Source: Candidatus Woesebacteria bacterium (GTDB lineage Bacteria > Patescibacteriota > Microgenomatia > UBA8517). Taken from it: a stretch of 39,465 nt of DNA. This document shows, one piece after another, positions 19,079 through 28,071 of the stretch. A program made the position numbers and the translations under genes. The stretch's first letter is position 1, and the number at the start of each line of letters is the position of its first letter. Where the stretch lies: NCBI GenBank assembly GCA_016926185.1, contig JAFGPD010000038.1, forward strand, positions 1-39,465, written 5' to 3'. The notes under the pieces were generated by a model. It made no database searches, was not told the origin of the DNA, and saw only the letters and a program-made list of their open reading frames with translations.

Positions 19079-20032
19079 ATGTCACCGGAAAAACCACTTT
19101 TTGGGAAAAAACTTCCTATGAATAAGAGACAATTAGAACAGGCCGCACGTGAGTTCCAAACACCATTTTTTGATAGTATGTTAAGTAAGACTGAAACTGA
19201 GAATAATAAACCTCCTTCTGCAAAGATAATCGAAGACGCCCTGGGTAAAGAGTATGTAAATGACTTACCTGAAAAGAAAGGTCTTTTTGCACAATTCAGG
19301 CAAGGATCAGGTCAAATAGAGGTGTTTGGTGATAATGGAGAACTTAGTCCTTACAAAAGAAAGTCTGGACAAAAAAGAGAAGAACATGCTTTAGTTGTGA
19401 CAGAACCCTTAGATGAGGGTAATAAAAACGCATTTTTTAAATTATTATCAAATATTAAAAAAAACCTATTACACAGTAACCAGAAACGAGAGGTTAATGT
19501 GGATGTGGTTGAAAGAAGATCGTCTTCAGAAGAACCTGATATTGAAGAAAGAAGAAGAATGTTGAAGGATGCCGGTCTATTAAAAGGAAAGGTTTATATA
19601 AGCGATCAGGAAATTGTTTGGAGAACAAGAACCGAAAAACGAAGAACTAGGGAGGAAATAGATTATTTAGACTTTGTGGATGTAGAACCGGAAGATAGAA
19701 GTGATCGGATGAGAAAGGCTAGTAGAAACGTAAGAAGATCTTATTCGCAGGCACGCAAAGAATACAAAAAAGATAATTTTGTTGTGCTAGAAAGACCAGA
19801 GGTTGAAATTTTGGGAAGGGAGTTGGGTAGAAGAGATTTAGAAAAAGGACATCCTATTATGACGAAATTGAGACATACTAAGTTTGTCCAAAAAGATTTA
19901 AGTGATTTAGAGAAAGGTTTTGGTTTGATAGTTAAAGCTAAAATATGCGGTTGTATTGTGGAAGTGGATCTGGGGGGATCGTGGAACATCTTAAAGAAAT
20001 GCCATTCTGGTATTTGTCAGCTTGAACGGTAA
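19079..20032 (+). CDS. Hypothetical charged protein
   Basis: ORF from ATG at 19079 (MSPEKPLFGKKLPMNKRQ), preceded by TATAAT. Confidence 0.6.
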   Translation: MSPEKPLFGKKLPMNKRQLEQAAREFQTPFFDSMLSKTETENNKPPSAKIIEDALGKEYVNDLPEKKGLFAQFRQGSGQIEVFGDNGELSPYKRKSGQKREEHALVVTEPLDEGNKNAFFKLLSNIKKNLLHSNQKREVNVDVVERRSSSEEPDIEERRRMLKDAGLLKGKVYISDQEIVWRTRTEKRRTREEIDYLDFVDVEPEDRSDRMRKASRNVRRSYSQARKEYKKDNFVVLERPEVEILGRELGRRDLEKGHPIMTKLRHTKFVQKDLSDLEKGFGLIVKAKICGCIVEVDLGGSWNILKKCHSGICQLER

Positions 20033-20076
20033 CCCTAAAGATTTAGGTATTTTGTTAGAAAAGTTGTTGAAAATAG

Positions 20077-20286
20077 TCAACTTTGCTGTCCCCATTTTCT
20101 GCCGGTCAGTTCGGTATGTTCCTCAGGTGAGCCAGCAAGTTTGTCGGCCAATTTAAAGACATTCTCTTTACCCATGCCGTATGTACCTGTAGTTAGTAAA
20201 AGGTTCTTTTGTACGTCTAGGATTTTTAAAATATCTTTTTCACTCAATACATTACACTCTTGTTGTTGATTTTGTCTTTCAGACAT
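20077..20286 (-). CDS. Hypothetical small protein
   Basis: 69-aa ORF with strong SD (AGGAGGTGATAAACG-ATG). Confidence 0.6.
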   Translation of the reverse strand: MSERQNQQQECNVLSEKDILKILDVQKNLLLTTGTYGMGKENVFKLADKLAGSPEEHTELTGRKWGQQS

Positions 20287-20331
20287 CGTTTATCACCTCC
20301 TAAGAAAAATTGTGGGGAAATATTATCAAAT

Positions 20332-21015
20332 TTAGTTTTTATAATCAATTGAAGAGATGATCTGCTCTGCCATTTCGGAAAAACCGGCATTGGTCGGGTC
20401 TGCTACGAGCTTCGTGACGTGTACATACGTATTTTTGTCAAAGGGGATATAGATATGCGTGAAGGTTCCTAATCCTACCTCTTCGTATTGGTAAGCTGTT
20501 TTTCCGTTTATTGAACTTTCCGAAATTTCACTGATCTCAGAAACAGGAGACTGCTGAGCCTTTTCGTGTTCGCCTTCAACAAAATCCATTAAATTATCTT
20601 CTTCATATGTACCGCTGTCTATTGTTAAAATGATCCCGTCAAAGACTTCTGTGCCTTCAGTTTGTGTCGGACCAAGTTTGACAAAAACAACACTTCCATC
20701 TTCATTTTCCCGAATTTCAAGATCAGATGGATATAAGAGGGTGAAATAATAGTCGGGATCATCATAAACTTCCCAACCTTCCGGAGTCAAACTTGCGGAC
20801 TCTGTTGCTGTGGGAGTAGGTTTCAGTTTTGAAGTTGGTGTGGACTGAATTTGTTCTGGTGTAGGGGTGGGCAAGTCTTGTGAGTTATTGTCTGTACCTT
20901 TTCTATCTGACAGATATACACTTGCAGTGACACCGACTGCAAAGATTATTATGGCAATAGGAATAAGGACCTTTGAGCTGTTTTTGCCGACTTTTTCCTG
21001 TTGTTCTTCTTCCAT
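20332..21015 (-). CDS. Hypothetical membrane-anchored protein with PT-rich linker
   Basis: TM near N-term, PTPTPEQIQSTPTSKLKPTPTATES linker, then GWEVYDDPDYYFTLLYPSDLEI globular domain. Confidence 0.6.
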   Translation of the reverse strand: MEEEQQEKVGKNSSKVLIPIAIIIFAVGVTASVYLSDRKGTDNNSQDLPTPTPEQIQSTPTSKLKPTPTATESASLTPEGWEVYDDPDYYFTLLYPSDLEIRENEDGSVVFVKLGPTQTEGTEVFDGIILTIDSGTYEEDNLMDFVEGEHEKAQQSPVSEISEISESSINGKTAYQYEEVGLGTFTHIYIPFDKNTYVHVTKLVADPTNAGFSEMAEQIISSIDYKN

Positions 21016-21138
21016 AAGCTTAGACTGATGATATGACTAATCCTGCAGTTTGTAAAGCAAATATGAAATTTATTATTTACTGCCGGAATAATACTTGATA
21101 AATTTGTGCGAGATTAATTATAAATGTAAAATTCAGCT

Positions 21139-21558
21139 ATGAAAATTTATGTTTCTTATAAATATAAGGGTTCTGACAAAAGAAAACTTATTAAAAACCT
21201 TAAATATGTCGACAGGGAGATCACCGAAGCGGACCATAAAAGCTATATTTATTTAAGAGATGCACTAAAGTGGGGGAAGGTCAAAAAGAAAGAGGAATTG
21301 ATAATTCGGGAAGCTTTTAAGGCAATTGATGGTTGCGATGCCCTCTTGGCGATAGTTGAAAGTGAGAATTTAAGCGAGGGAATGCTTTTGGAGATAGGTT
21401 ATGCGTATGCTAAGGGTAAAAAGATCTATCTTTCAATTAACGAAAAACTTGAAAAAGATCATTTGAGATTTGTCAGAAATTTAGCGACTAAAGAAGGATT
21501 ATTTTCAACAAAGACAAAAGATATGAGAGTAAATCACTTAGGCTTTTTTAGATCATGA
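21139..21558 (+). CDS. Nucleoside 2-deoxyribosyltransferase-like protein
   Basis: MKIYVSYKYKGSDK...IDGCDALLAIVESENLSEGMLLEIGYAYAKGKKIYLSI resembles the family core (D..LA...S.G...EIGYA.a.gK.i). Confidence 0.6.
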   Translation: MKIYVSYKYKGSDKRKLIKNLKYVDREITEADHKSYIYLRDALKWGKVKKKEELIIREAFKAIDGCDALLAIVESENLSEGMLLEIGYAYAKGKKIYLSINEKLEKDHLRFVRNLATKEGLFSTKTKDMRVNHLGFFRS

Positions 21559-21656
21559 TCAGCAAAGAACTGGATCTTTTTATAAATAGGATAATCAAGT
21601 TGGCTTCTGATGTATCTGTTTATAGTAAAAGGGATATCAGTGTCAAACAAACAGAA

Positions 21657-21688
21657 CAAAAAACCGAGGTTTTTATACCTCGGTTTTT
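21657..21688. terminator. Bidirectional intrinsic terminator
   Basis: AAAAAACCGAGG-TTTTTATA-CCTCGGTTTTT hairpin with A/T tracts on both sides, between convergent genes. Confidence 0.85.
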
Positions 21689-21716
21689 CATGGGCTACTT
21701 GACTATATTTTGTCTT

Positions 21717-22313
21717 TTATTGCGGTATTAATACTGCGTCGATAACATATATCACGCCATTTTCAGCCTCGATGTCTGTTGAAACAACATTGGCGTTATT
21801 GACCATTACGCTTGATCCTTCTACATCTATAGTTAGATCACTTCCTTGTACCGTTGTGGCTGATGTTAAGTTAATAACATCTTCTGCCATTACTTTTCCC
21901 GGTACAACGTGGTAGGTAAGAATTGCAGTCAGCTGGTCTTTGTCAGCTAACACTTCCTGCAAAGTTGCCTCTGGAAGTTTTGCAAAAGCCTCATTTGTTG
22001 GCGCAAAGACTGTGAATGGTCCTTCAGAGGATAGTGTCTCCACCAACCCTGCTTGTTTTACTGCAGTGACCAATGTTGAGAAGTCATCATTGGAAGATGC
22101 TATCTCCACAATATTTTGCATAGCATCTGAATCTTTCTGGACTTCTTCCATAGCAACCATTTTCTCAGACGTGTCAGCTACAGGCATGTCATTTACTGCA
22201 GCATCACTTGTTAAGTTCGCAGTGTCTCCCTGCATTGAGCCGCTTAGTAAAATAAATCCTGCAACTCCAATTACACCGACTATTAATAAAGTTATAATTA
22301 AATTTGAGTTCAT
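21717..22313 (-). CDS. Fasciclin (FAS1) domain protein, membrane-anchored
   Basis: [37 protein letters not shown]...[10 protein letters not shown]...[32 protein letters not shown] before ATG at 22313. Confidence 0.93.
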   Translation of the reverse strand: MNSNLIITLLIVGVIGVAGFILLSGSMQGDTANLTSDAAVNDMPVADTSEKMVAMEEVQKDSDAMQNIVEIASSNDDFSTLVTAVKQAGLVETLSSEGPFTVFAPTNEAFAKLPEATLQEVLADKDQLTAILTYHVVPGKVMAEDVINLTSATTVQGSDLTIDVEGSSVMVNNANVVSTDIEAENGVIYVIDAVLIPQ

Positions 22314-22373
22314 TTTTATCACCTCCTTTCTTGAAATGTAATATGACTTTACAGTTTGGATCACATAGATTCT

Positions 22374-22387
22374 GTTAGCTGGCTAAC
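22374..22387. promoter_or_regulatory. Inverted repeat GTTAGC-TG-GCTAAC, candidate operator
   Basis: Perfect 6+2+6 dyad in the divergent fasciclin/Crp-Fnr intergenic region, 20 bp before the regulator ATG. Confidence 0.5.
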
Positions 22388-22407
22388 AATGTGGTAAGAT
22401 TTGGTGC

Positions 22408-23091
22408 ATGGAAAGTAAAATCCAAGATAAAATTGATAAATTCTTCTCGAAATATAAGAGTAAGGTCTATAAAAAGGGGGAGACACTGATACTTCCGGAA
22501 GAGCCTTTGGTATATATCTTTAATCTTAAAAAAGGTTTTGTAAAAAGTTACTCTCTCAACGAGGGAGGGTTTGAGCTGACAATAAATATTTATAAACCCT
22601 ACAGTTTTTTTCCGATAACAGAGACTCTGGCCGGAAGGACCAATACTTACTTTTTTGAAGCGATCACTGATGTTATAGTTCAGAAAGCTCCCACACACGA
22701 GGTGCATGAGTTTGTTAAGGAGAATAGTGATGTATTGTTTGATCTGACTAAAAGAATTAGTAGCGGTCTTGAGGGGTTTATGGTTCGTACACAGTATCTT
22801 ATTCGTTCTAATTCATCTCAAAAGGTAGCATCCTCACTGGTCCTTTTGGCAAGAAGATTTGGGGAAAATACTGACGAAGGAAAAATAAAAATTGCAATTC
22901 CGCAGACTCACGAGGATATAGCAAATTTAGCCGGTGTATCGCGTGAAACGGCCAGTATTGAACTAAAAAAGCTGCGGGATATAAAAGTTATTTCCGAAAA
23001 GGCTAAAAAGTATACGGTTAACGATTATGACAAGCTTCAGGAGTTATCTACGATATATCACGAAGACAAACCACTACCTTTTAGGTTTTGA
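22408..23091 (+). CDS. Crp/Fnr family transcriptional regulator
   Basis: N-terminal cNMP-binding-like domain and C-terminal HTH (IAIPQTHEDIANLAGVSRETASIELKKLRD). Confidence 0.9.
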   Translation: MESKIQDKIDKFFSKYKSKVYKKGETLILPEEPLVYIFNLKKGFVKSYSLNEGGFELTINIYKPYSFFPITETLAGRTNTYFFEAITDVIVQKAPTHEVHEFVKENSDVLFDLTKRISSGLEGFMVRTQYLIRSNSSQKVASSLVLLARRFGENTDEGKIKIAIPQTHEDIANLAGVSRETASIELKKLRDIKVISEKAKKYTVNDYDKLQELSTIYHEDKPLPFRF

Positions 23092-23105
23092 ATCACTGCA
23101 AGTTT

Positions 23106-24281
23106 ATGAAATTAACCAAAGAACTGATAATTATTTTCGTCATCAAAATTACTGAGGTGTTGGGGTTTTCCCTGATACTTCCGCTTCTTCCTTTTTACGC
23201 GAAAAGCTTTGGAGCCACACCTTTTGTGGTTTCTCTGATCCCTAGTGTTTTTTCTTTCTTTCAGTTTTTCTCCGCCCCGATCATGGGCAAGTTAAGTGAT
23301 CAGTATGGAAGGAGGCCGCTTCTGATAATTTCTCAGTTCTCAACTTTTTTAAGCTTTGTGATTTTCGGATTATCAAACTCGCTTTTTATGATCTTTTTAT
23401 CACGCATTGTTGATGGATTGTTGGGTAGCAATTTCACGATTACTCAAGCCTATATTGCAGATGTAACTGACGAAAAAGACAGAAGCAAGGCCTTTGGTCT
23501 CAGCGGTGTGGCTTTTGGGATCGGGTTTTTGATCGGTCCTGCGATCGGGGGATATTTATCAAAATTCGGAATAGCAGTACCCGCCTTTGTTGCTGCTGGG
23601 ATATCACTTCTTTCGATAATCGCAACAGCGGTAATGCTGCCCGAAACGGTTAAAAGAAAGAAGGCCTTTAAGATAGAAAAGATAAAAATCATTAATATAA
23701 AAGCAATAACAAAATATTTGACTGACGAAAAAACTGCAAAACCATTGTTTGAGCTGTTTAGTTTTAATTCTACGCATGTTATTTGGACCAGCAATTTTGC
23801 ACTTTTTTCTGGACTTAAGTATGGTTTCACTGTGGAGAGAGTTGGTTATGTTTTAGCTTATGTGGGATTGATAAGCATAATCATGAGGGGAGCGGTATTA
23901 CCGAAGCTGATTGACAGGTTCGAGGAGCATTCACTGAAAGTCCTTGCATCATTATCGATCGTGTTTGCTTTACTGCTTCTTGCATTTACAGAAAGTTTTA
24001 TGCTCTTGTTTGTGGCTTTCACCTTCTTTGCTTTTGGTGGGGGACTGGCCCGACCGCTTATGACCGGTACAATATCCAGAAGCGTAGGCAGGAGTGAGCA
24101 AGGGTCAATACTTGGAGTATCGAATTCAATGGGAAGTTTGGTGCAGATAATTGGACCAATGGTGGGAGGGTTGCTTTTGACAAAACTGGTTCCAGAAAGT
24201 CTGATGATAGTATCAGCAGCGATGATGCTGGTTGGTCTGCGTCTGATCCTGAAAAACGGGAAGACCTCCTTAAATACCTGA
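23106..24281 (+). CDS. MFS transporter
   Basis: 12-TM-like; GKLSDQYGRRPLLIISQF, GLSGVAFGIGFLIGPAIGGYLS motifs. Confidence 0.92.
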   Translation: MKLTKELIIIFVIKITEVLGFSLILPLLPFYAKSFGATPFVVSLIPSVFSFFQFFSAPIMGKLSDQYGRRPLLIISQFSTFLSFVIFGLSNSLFMIFLSRIVDGLLGSNFTITQAYIADVTDEKDRSKAFGLSGVAFGIGFLIGPAIGGYLSKFGIAVPAFVAAGISLLSIIATAVMLPETVKRKKAFKIEKIKIINIKAITKYLTDEKTAKPLFELFSFNSTHVIWTSNFALFSGLKYGFTVERVGYVLAYVGLISIIMRGAVLPKLIDRFEEHSLKVLASLSIVFALLLLAFTESFMLLFVAFTFFAFGGGLARPLMTGTISRSVGRSEQGSILGVSNSMGSLVQIIGPMVGGLLLTKLVPESLMIVSAAMMLVGLRLILKNGKTSLNT

Positions 24282-24441
24282 AATTTAAACTTGACTCTTC
24301 TATTAGTGGAAATTCTCTAAAAATATCAAAAAGATACGAAAAGCTGAAAAAGAAATATTCATACTCAAAAAAACAATATATGATCAAGAAAAATGAGTTT
24401 TTTGATAAGTTAACCAAAACGATCAACGAAGATGATTAGGA

Positions 24442-24660
24442 TCAGCGACGGACAACTTTTACTTGGGTTTCATTATCACCGGCTTTGCGGTAACTTTCCT
24501 CCCATCTTGGAACAGCTTCTTCTGCAGATACTCTTGTTGGGTAGATACCATTACGTGATATTATTTCGTCAATTGGACGAAGTGATCTAGGAACAAGTTT
24601 TCCAAGCAAGCACCCTGGATTAACCTCTCGATATCCTACTACCGTCCACGAATCCTTCAT
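24442..24660 (-). CDS. Hypothetical small protein
   Basis: Intact 72-aa ORF. Confidence 0.45.
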   Translation of the reverse strand: MKDSWTVVGYREVNPGCLLGKLVPRSLRPIDEIISRNGIYPTRVSAEEAVPRWEESYRKAGDNETQVKVVRR

Positions 24661-24879
24661 TATTTGTATTTTAGCATAAGATAGGGAAGGGCAGTATTGT
24701 CATCTTGAGGTCACATTCATTGAGGAAGCCTGCAGAGGTAAAGGAATTCGGTGGTTCGTATGATCCAAAGGCGAAAATATATTTGGCTCATCACCTGATA
24801 GACATCAGAAAAAGGATAAAGCTAAATAATTTTCTTTTTTTTCCAGCCCTTCTAAATTTATAGATAATAACCCATAATA

Positions 24880-25611
24880 TTGTTTAAAGGACTTTTTTTT
24901 GATAAAATTGTGCGTATTATGGGAAAAGACAGGGAAATTGTGACTTCTGATGAGATAGCTTCTGAATTTGAAAGAAAATTGAGAGAAAGAAAAAAATGCA
25001 TGCAAGCTGTACGAAATGCAGCTTTAGAATTGACTAATGCGCATCCTGACCAATTTAGCGTGATTCCGATAACGAATGAACATATGCAACAAATTCTGGC
25101 TGAAACGGAATTTGATGTTGAATTTGAAGACAGACCAGAAACTTTGAGACTTACTCTGGATGTAACTGCATGGGATAGTGGCGATTTGGAAAATTGTATA
25201 AATATCAGACCGGCAGAAGGGAAATGGATGGATGATGATGCGGTTTCTTACAGGTTGGATATAAGTCAAGGAAGAGATGTGATCGATGAATATGAAAGGT
25301 TGAAGGCTAAAATATCAATTGCTCCTGAAAGCACGTCTGATGAGTGGTTTCAAGAAACAATGAGAGGAGTAATTGCTGGGATGTATGATATTGGAGACAA
25401 CGGTATGGTCAGTGAAATGACTGATAATTATGCAGAGACTACTATAAAAACCGATACTGCTAAACAGATTCTAATAAATGCTAAGAATTTAAGGAGGCCG
25501 ATAGATGGATATGGAAGAGTGCGGGGGGTAACTTTTACGCAGTTTAGAGAATATATTGATCAGAATGAAGGCCGTCAATTAATATATCCGCAAAAAATGC
25601 TTGGTTTTTGA
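24880..25611 (+). CDS. Hypothetical protein
   Basis: Intact 243-aa ORF; inner ATG (MGKDREIVTSDEIASEF) is a likely start. Confidence 0.55.
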   Translation: MFKGLFFDKIVRIMGKDREIVTSDEIASEFERKLRERKKCMQAVRNAALELTNAHPDQFSVIPITNEHMQQILAETEFDVEFEDRPETLRLTLDVTAWDSGDLENCINIRPAEGKWMDDDAVSYRLDISQGRDVIDEYERLKAKISIAPESTSDEWFQETMRGVIAGMYDIGDNGMVSEMTDNYAETTIKTDTAKQILINAKNLRRPIDGYGRVRGVTFTQFREYIDQNEGRQLIYPQKMLGF

Positions 25612-25719
25612 AGGTGATATGTAGCTATTTATCCTACATTCTTTGAATTCATGGGTGAGTATCGTTTCTTGAAACAAGAAACTCTTATCGATTGAGTGAG
25701 ATTGGTTTGAAGTTATATA

Positions 25720-26343
25720 ATGCTTCCAATGAAAGAACTATTAGTCGGAACTTCTAATCCTGCGAAAGTTGAACAAGTGAGAGGGGCTTTGTCTCCACTG
25801 GAAGACATATTGGTTGTTGGAGTAGAGGACAAGGCTGAATTGCCTGAAGTTGTTGAAGACGGAGAGACAGCTCAGGAAAACGCACGAAAGAAATCTATTG
25901 CTTACGCGGAAGCTTTGGGGACAACGGTGCTTTCAATGGACAATGCTTTGTATTTTGACGGTTTGGAAGGTGATGACAGACAGCCCGGTCTAAGCGTCAG
26001 AAGGTTTGCAAAAGAAGGGGAAAGACCCAATGATAATGAAATACTGAAATATTATTCTGACCTGATAGGTAGTTTGGGTCAGGAGGTTAATGGTAGGTGG
26101 GAGTTTGCAGTTTGTGTGGCCGATCAAGATGGGATAATTTCAGAAACAACAATACTTTCTCCTCGTGTTTTTACGAGTGTTCCAAGTAACAAGGTAATTG
26201 AAGGATATCCTCTCGAAAGTCTGCAAAAAGATCCTGAGACAGGTAAATATATTTCCGAGATGTCAAAAGATGAGTCAGATGAATTCTGGAACAAAATTAT
26301 CGGAAAATCCCTTCAGGAGTTTGTTTCAACTTTAGATCTATAA
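25720..26343 (+). CDS. Non-canonical purine NTP pyrophosphatase-like (RdgB/HAM1 family)
   Basis: ELLVGTSNPAKVEQVRGAL...VEDGETAQENARKKSIAYAEALG...VLSMDNALYFDGL. Confidence 0.85.
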   Translation: MLPMKELLVGTSNPAKVEQVRGALSPLEDILVVGVEDKAELPEVVEDGETAQENARKKSIAYAEALGTTVLSMDNALYFDGLEGDDRQPGLSVRRFAKEGERPNDNEILKYYSDLIGSLGQEVNGRWEFAVCVADQDGIISETTILSPRVFTSVPSNKVIEGYPLESLQKDPETGKYISEMSKDESDEFWNKIIGKSLQEFVSTLDL

Positions 26344-26735
26344 TTATACCCAAATAGGGCAATAAGCAGCTCATCCTTATCCTCTTTAGTTAGAAGGAAG
26401 ATATCTTGCCTTTCGAGCCTGTTTTTTAATTCTGTACTGATTTCTAGACTGCTATTGAATACCTCCAGGATAGTGTGGCAATTATCGTCTCCGGCGATAC
26501 GATTCACTTTAATTGCGCTACATCCCAAGCATAGATGGACCAGCTTGATCTCTCCGGTAGTTCTGCCAGTGTACCGATTGATCTGCAATTGTCCAAATGT
26601 GAGCCCGATCGGTTTCATTCGAGAGCGGCAATCACACATCCTGTCACCGGGACGGTTATCAACATGCAATGACCACAGGCAATACGGACAATGGTTCCTG
26701 TGCTTTGTGCCTATTAAGCTATCACTGAAGATCAT
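26313..26735 (-). CDS. RNHCP domain protein
   Basis: KHRNHCPYCLWSLHVDNRPGDRMCDCRSRMKPIG...LVHLCLGCSAIKVNRIAGDDN matches the RNHCP domain. Confidence 0.88.
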   Translation of the reverse strand: MIFSDSLIGTKHRNHCPYCLWSLHVDNRPGDRMCDCRSRMKPIGLTFGQLQINRYTGRTTGEIKLVHLCLGCSAIKVNRIAGDDNCHTILEVFNSSLEISTELKNRLERQDIFLLTKEDKDELLIALFGYNYRSKVETNS

Positions 26736-26896
26736 CTCACGGCAATTTCGGCATCTGAATGCCTTATTGCGTGAGTCGCTGTTTTTGCACTGTAGTTAAA
26801 TCTCTTCATAGCCATATTATACAACAGGAGCTATTTATTCTTCTTTCCATCTTACAGATTGTGATACAATTCTTCTCGCTGCTTAGGTCTTTAAAT

Positions 26897-27127
26897 ATGA
26901 AGGAATGCAAATTTGGAACAGATTGCAAGGGGGGAGAAGATTGTTTGTTATTCAAAAGATATCAAACTGATAAAACTCTTAAGCCAATTCTATTTGTTGA
27001 AAACAGTTGTCCTGAAAAGTACGTCAGAATTGTACAAAGGGATTGGCTACTAAGAAGAGCAGGTGGCAACAAATTCACTGAAGATTTTCTTCGAGATTGG
27101 ACTACCAATGAAGCAAAGACTGAATGA
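26897..27127 (+). CDS. Hypothetical Cys-containing small protein
   Basis: MKECKFGTDCKGGEDCLLFKRYQ... from ATG at 26897. Confidence 0.5.
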   Translation: MKECKFGTDCKGGEDCLLFKRYQTDKTLKPILFVENSCPEKYVRIVQRDWLLRRAGGNKFTEDFLRDWTTNEAKTE

Positions 27128-27199
27128 CCTCTTTGTTGTGAATTATTCTGAAATATATTCAATAAACAGGGGTTTTACCTTTGTTGGAATACAGAGATA

Positions 27200-27499
27200 C
27201 TATTTTTCAATGTGTGAAATATATTGACCAATATATTGACCGGAAGAAGCAGCGGAGCTTACAGCTACAAAACCTACATTTTCATCTTTTTGATAAAGAT
27301 AAAAATGTTGGTGAAATTTTCTTTCTGAATGATGTATTCTGCAATTTTCAATAATTGGACAATCTTTTGCTGTAGAACCTGTATTTATTTCAACAGTAAG
27401 CCTGCCAGTGAACTGCCAACTGCATTTTGTGCATTTGGCTGTCACTCCGATACTGGTATATTCTAGAGGTTCAGAATTTTGTAATTCTTCTTTTGACAT
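27200..27499 (-). CDS. Hypothetical small Cys-containing protein
   Basis: 99-aa ORF with CTKCSW motif and further Cys/His. Confidence 0.5.
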   Translation of the reverse strand: MSKEELQNSEPLEYTSIGVTAKCTKCSWQFTGRLTVEINTGSTAKDCPIIENCRIHHSERKFHQHFYLYQKDENVGFVAVSSAASSGQYIGQYISHIEK

Positions 27500-27553
27500 G
27501 ATTTAAGGTTTTTAAATTGTGCTATGCTGGGATTTGATTAGTAAAAAAAGAAG

Positions 27554-27922
27554 CTATTTCCTTTCTCGTCTTCTACCGCGTACTTTTTTAATACCTAAAA
27601 TTTTTCCACCAGGTACGAAAGTGACGTCTAGCTCTTTTTCTGTATTTACTATTCTTCCTAATATTATCTTTTTAGTAGTGCCGTTTGGGTTATGAATTAT
27701 TGTGTCCGGATATATTCTTTTAGCATGTTGCGCTATACGCATAGTTTGAGTATTATCGTCATTTCGGACCCATTTTGTTACTCTGCCACTGATATTCGTA
27801 AGCGGGCAAGAATTAAGACATACTTCTTGACCCCATTTTATTGGGCCAGCACACTGATCCGTGGAATTGATTCTAGTATTAGGACAACCGGGAGGCAGTT
27901 GATTAGTATTTTCCTTGGTCAT
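27554..27922 (-). CDS. Hypothetical Cys-containing protein
   Basis: 122-aa ORF; PGCPNTRINSTDQCAGPIKWGQEVCLNSCPLTN. Confidence 0.5.
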   Translation of the reverse strand: MTKENTNQLPPGCPNTRINSTDQCAGPIKWGQEVCLNSCPLTNISGRVTKWVRNDDNTQTMRIAQHAKRIYPDTIIHNPNGTTKKIILGRIVNTEKELDVTFVPGGKILGIKKVRGRRRERK

Positions 27923-27978
27923 TGTAAAGTATTATATAAAAATTTAAGATAAAAAACAACACTATAGGAATTATTTAA

Positions 27979-28018
27979 GTAAGTGATCTTGGGGAGTCCA
28001 GCCGGGATGGGAGGTACA
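27979..28018 (-). pseudogene. 3'-end fragment of a cupin-like gene (remnant)
   Basis: Minus strand encodes CTSHPGWTPQDHLLK*, matching the C-terminus CTSNPGWIPQDHLQE* of the cupin gene at 30271. Confidence 0.6.
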
Positions 28019-28071
28019 TATTTTTGTTAAAAACTTGCATTAATATATTCCTATAGTACAATAAACTTATT

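Noticed and set aside
23450-23830. Minus-strand ORF inside MFS gene
   Set aside because: Fully antisense to a clear MFS gene, no recognisable domain.
24058-24426. Minus-strand 122-aa ORF
   Set aside because: Mostly antisense to the MFS 3' end; no supported features.
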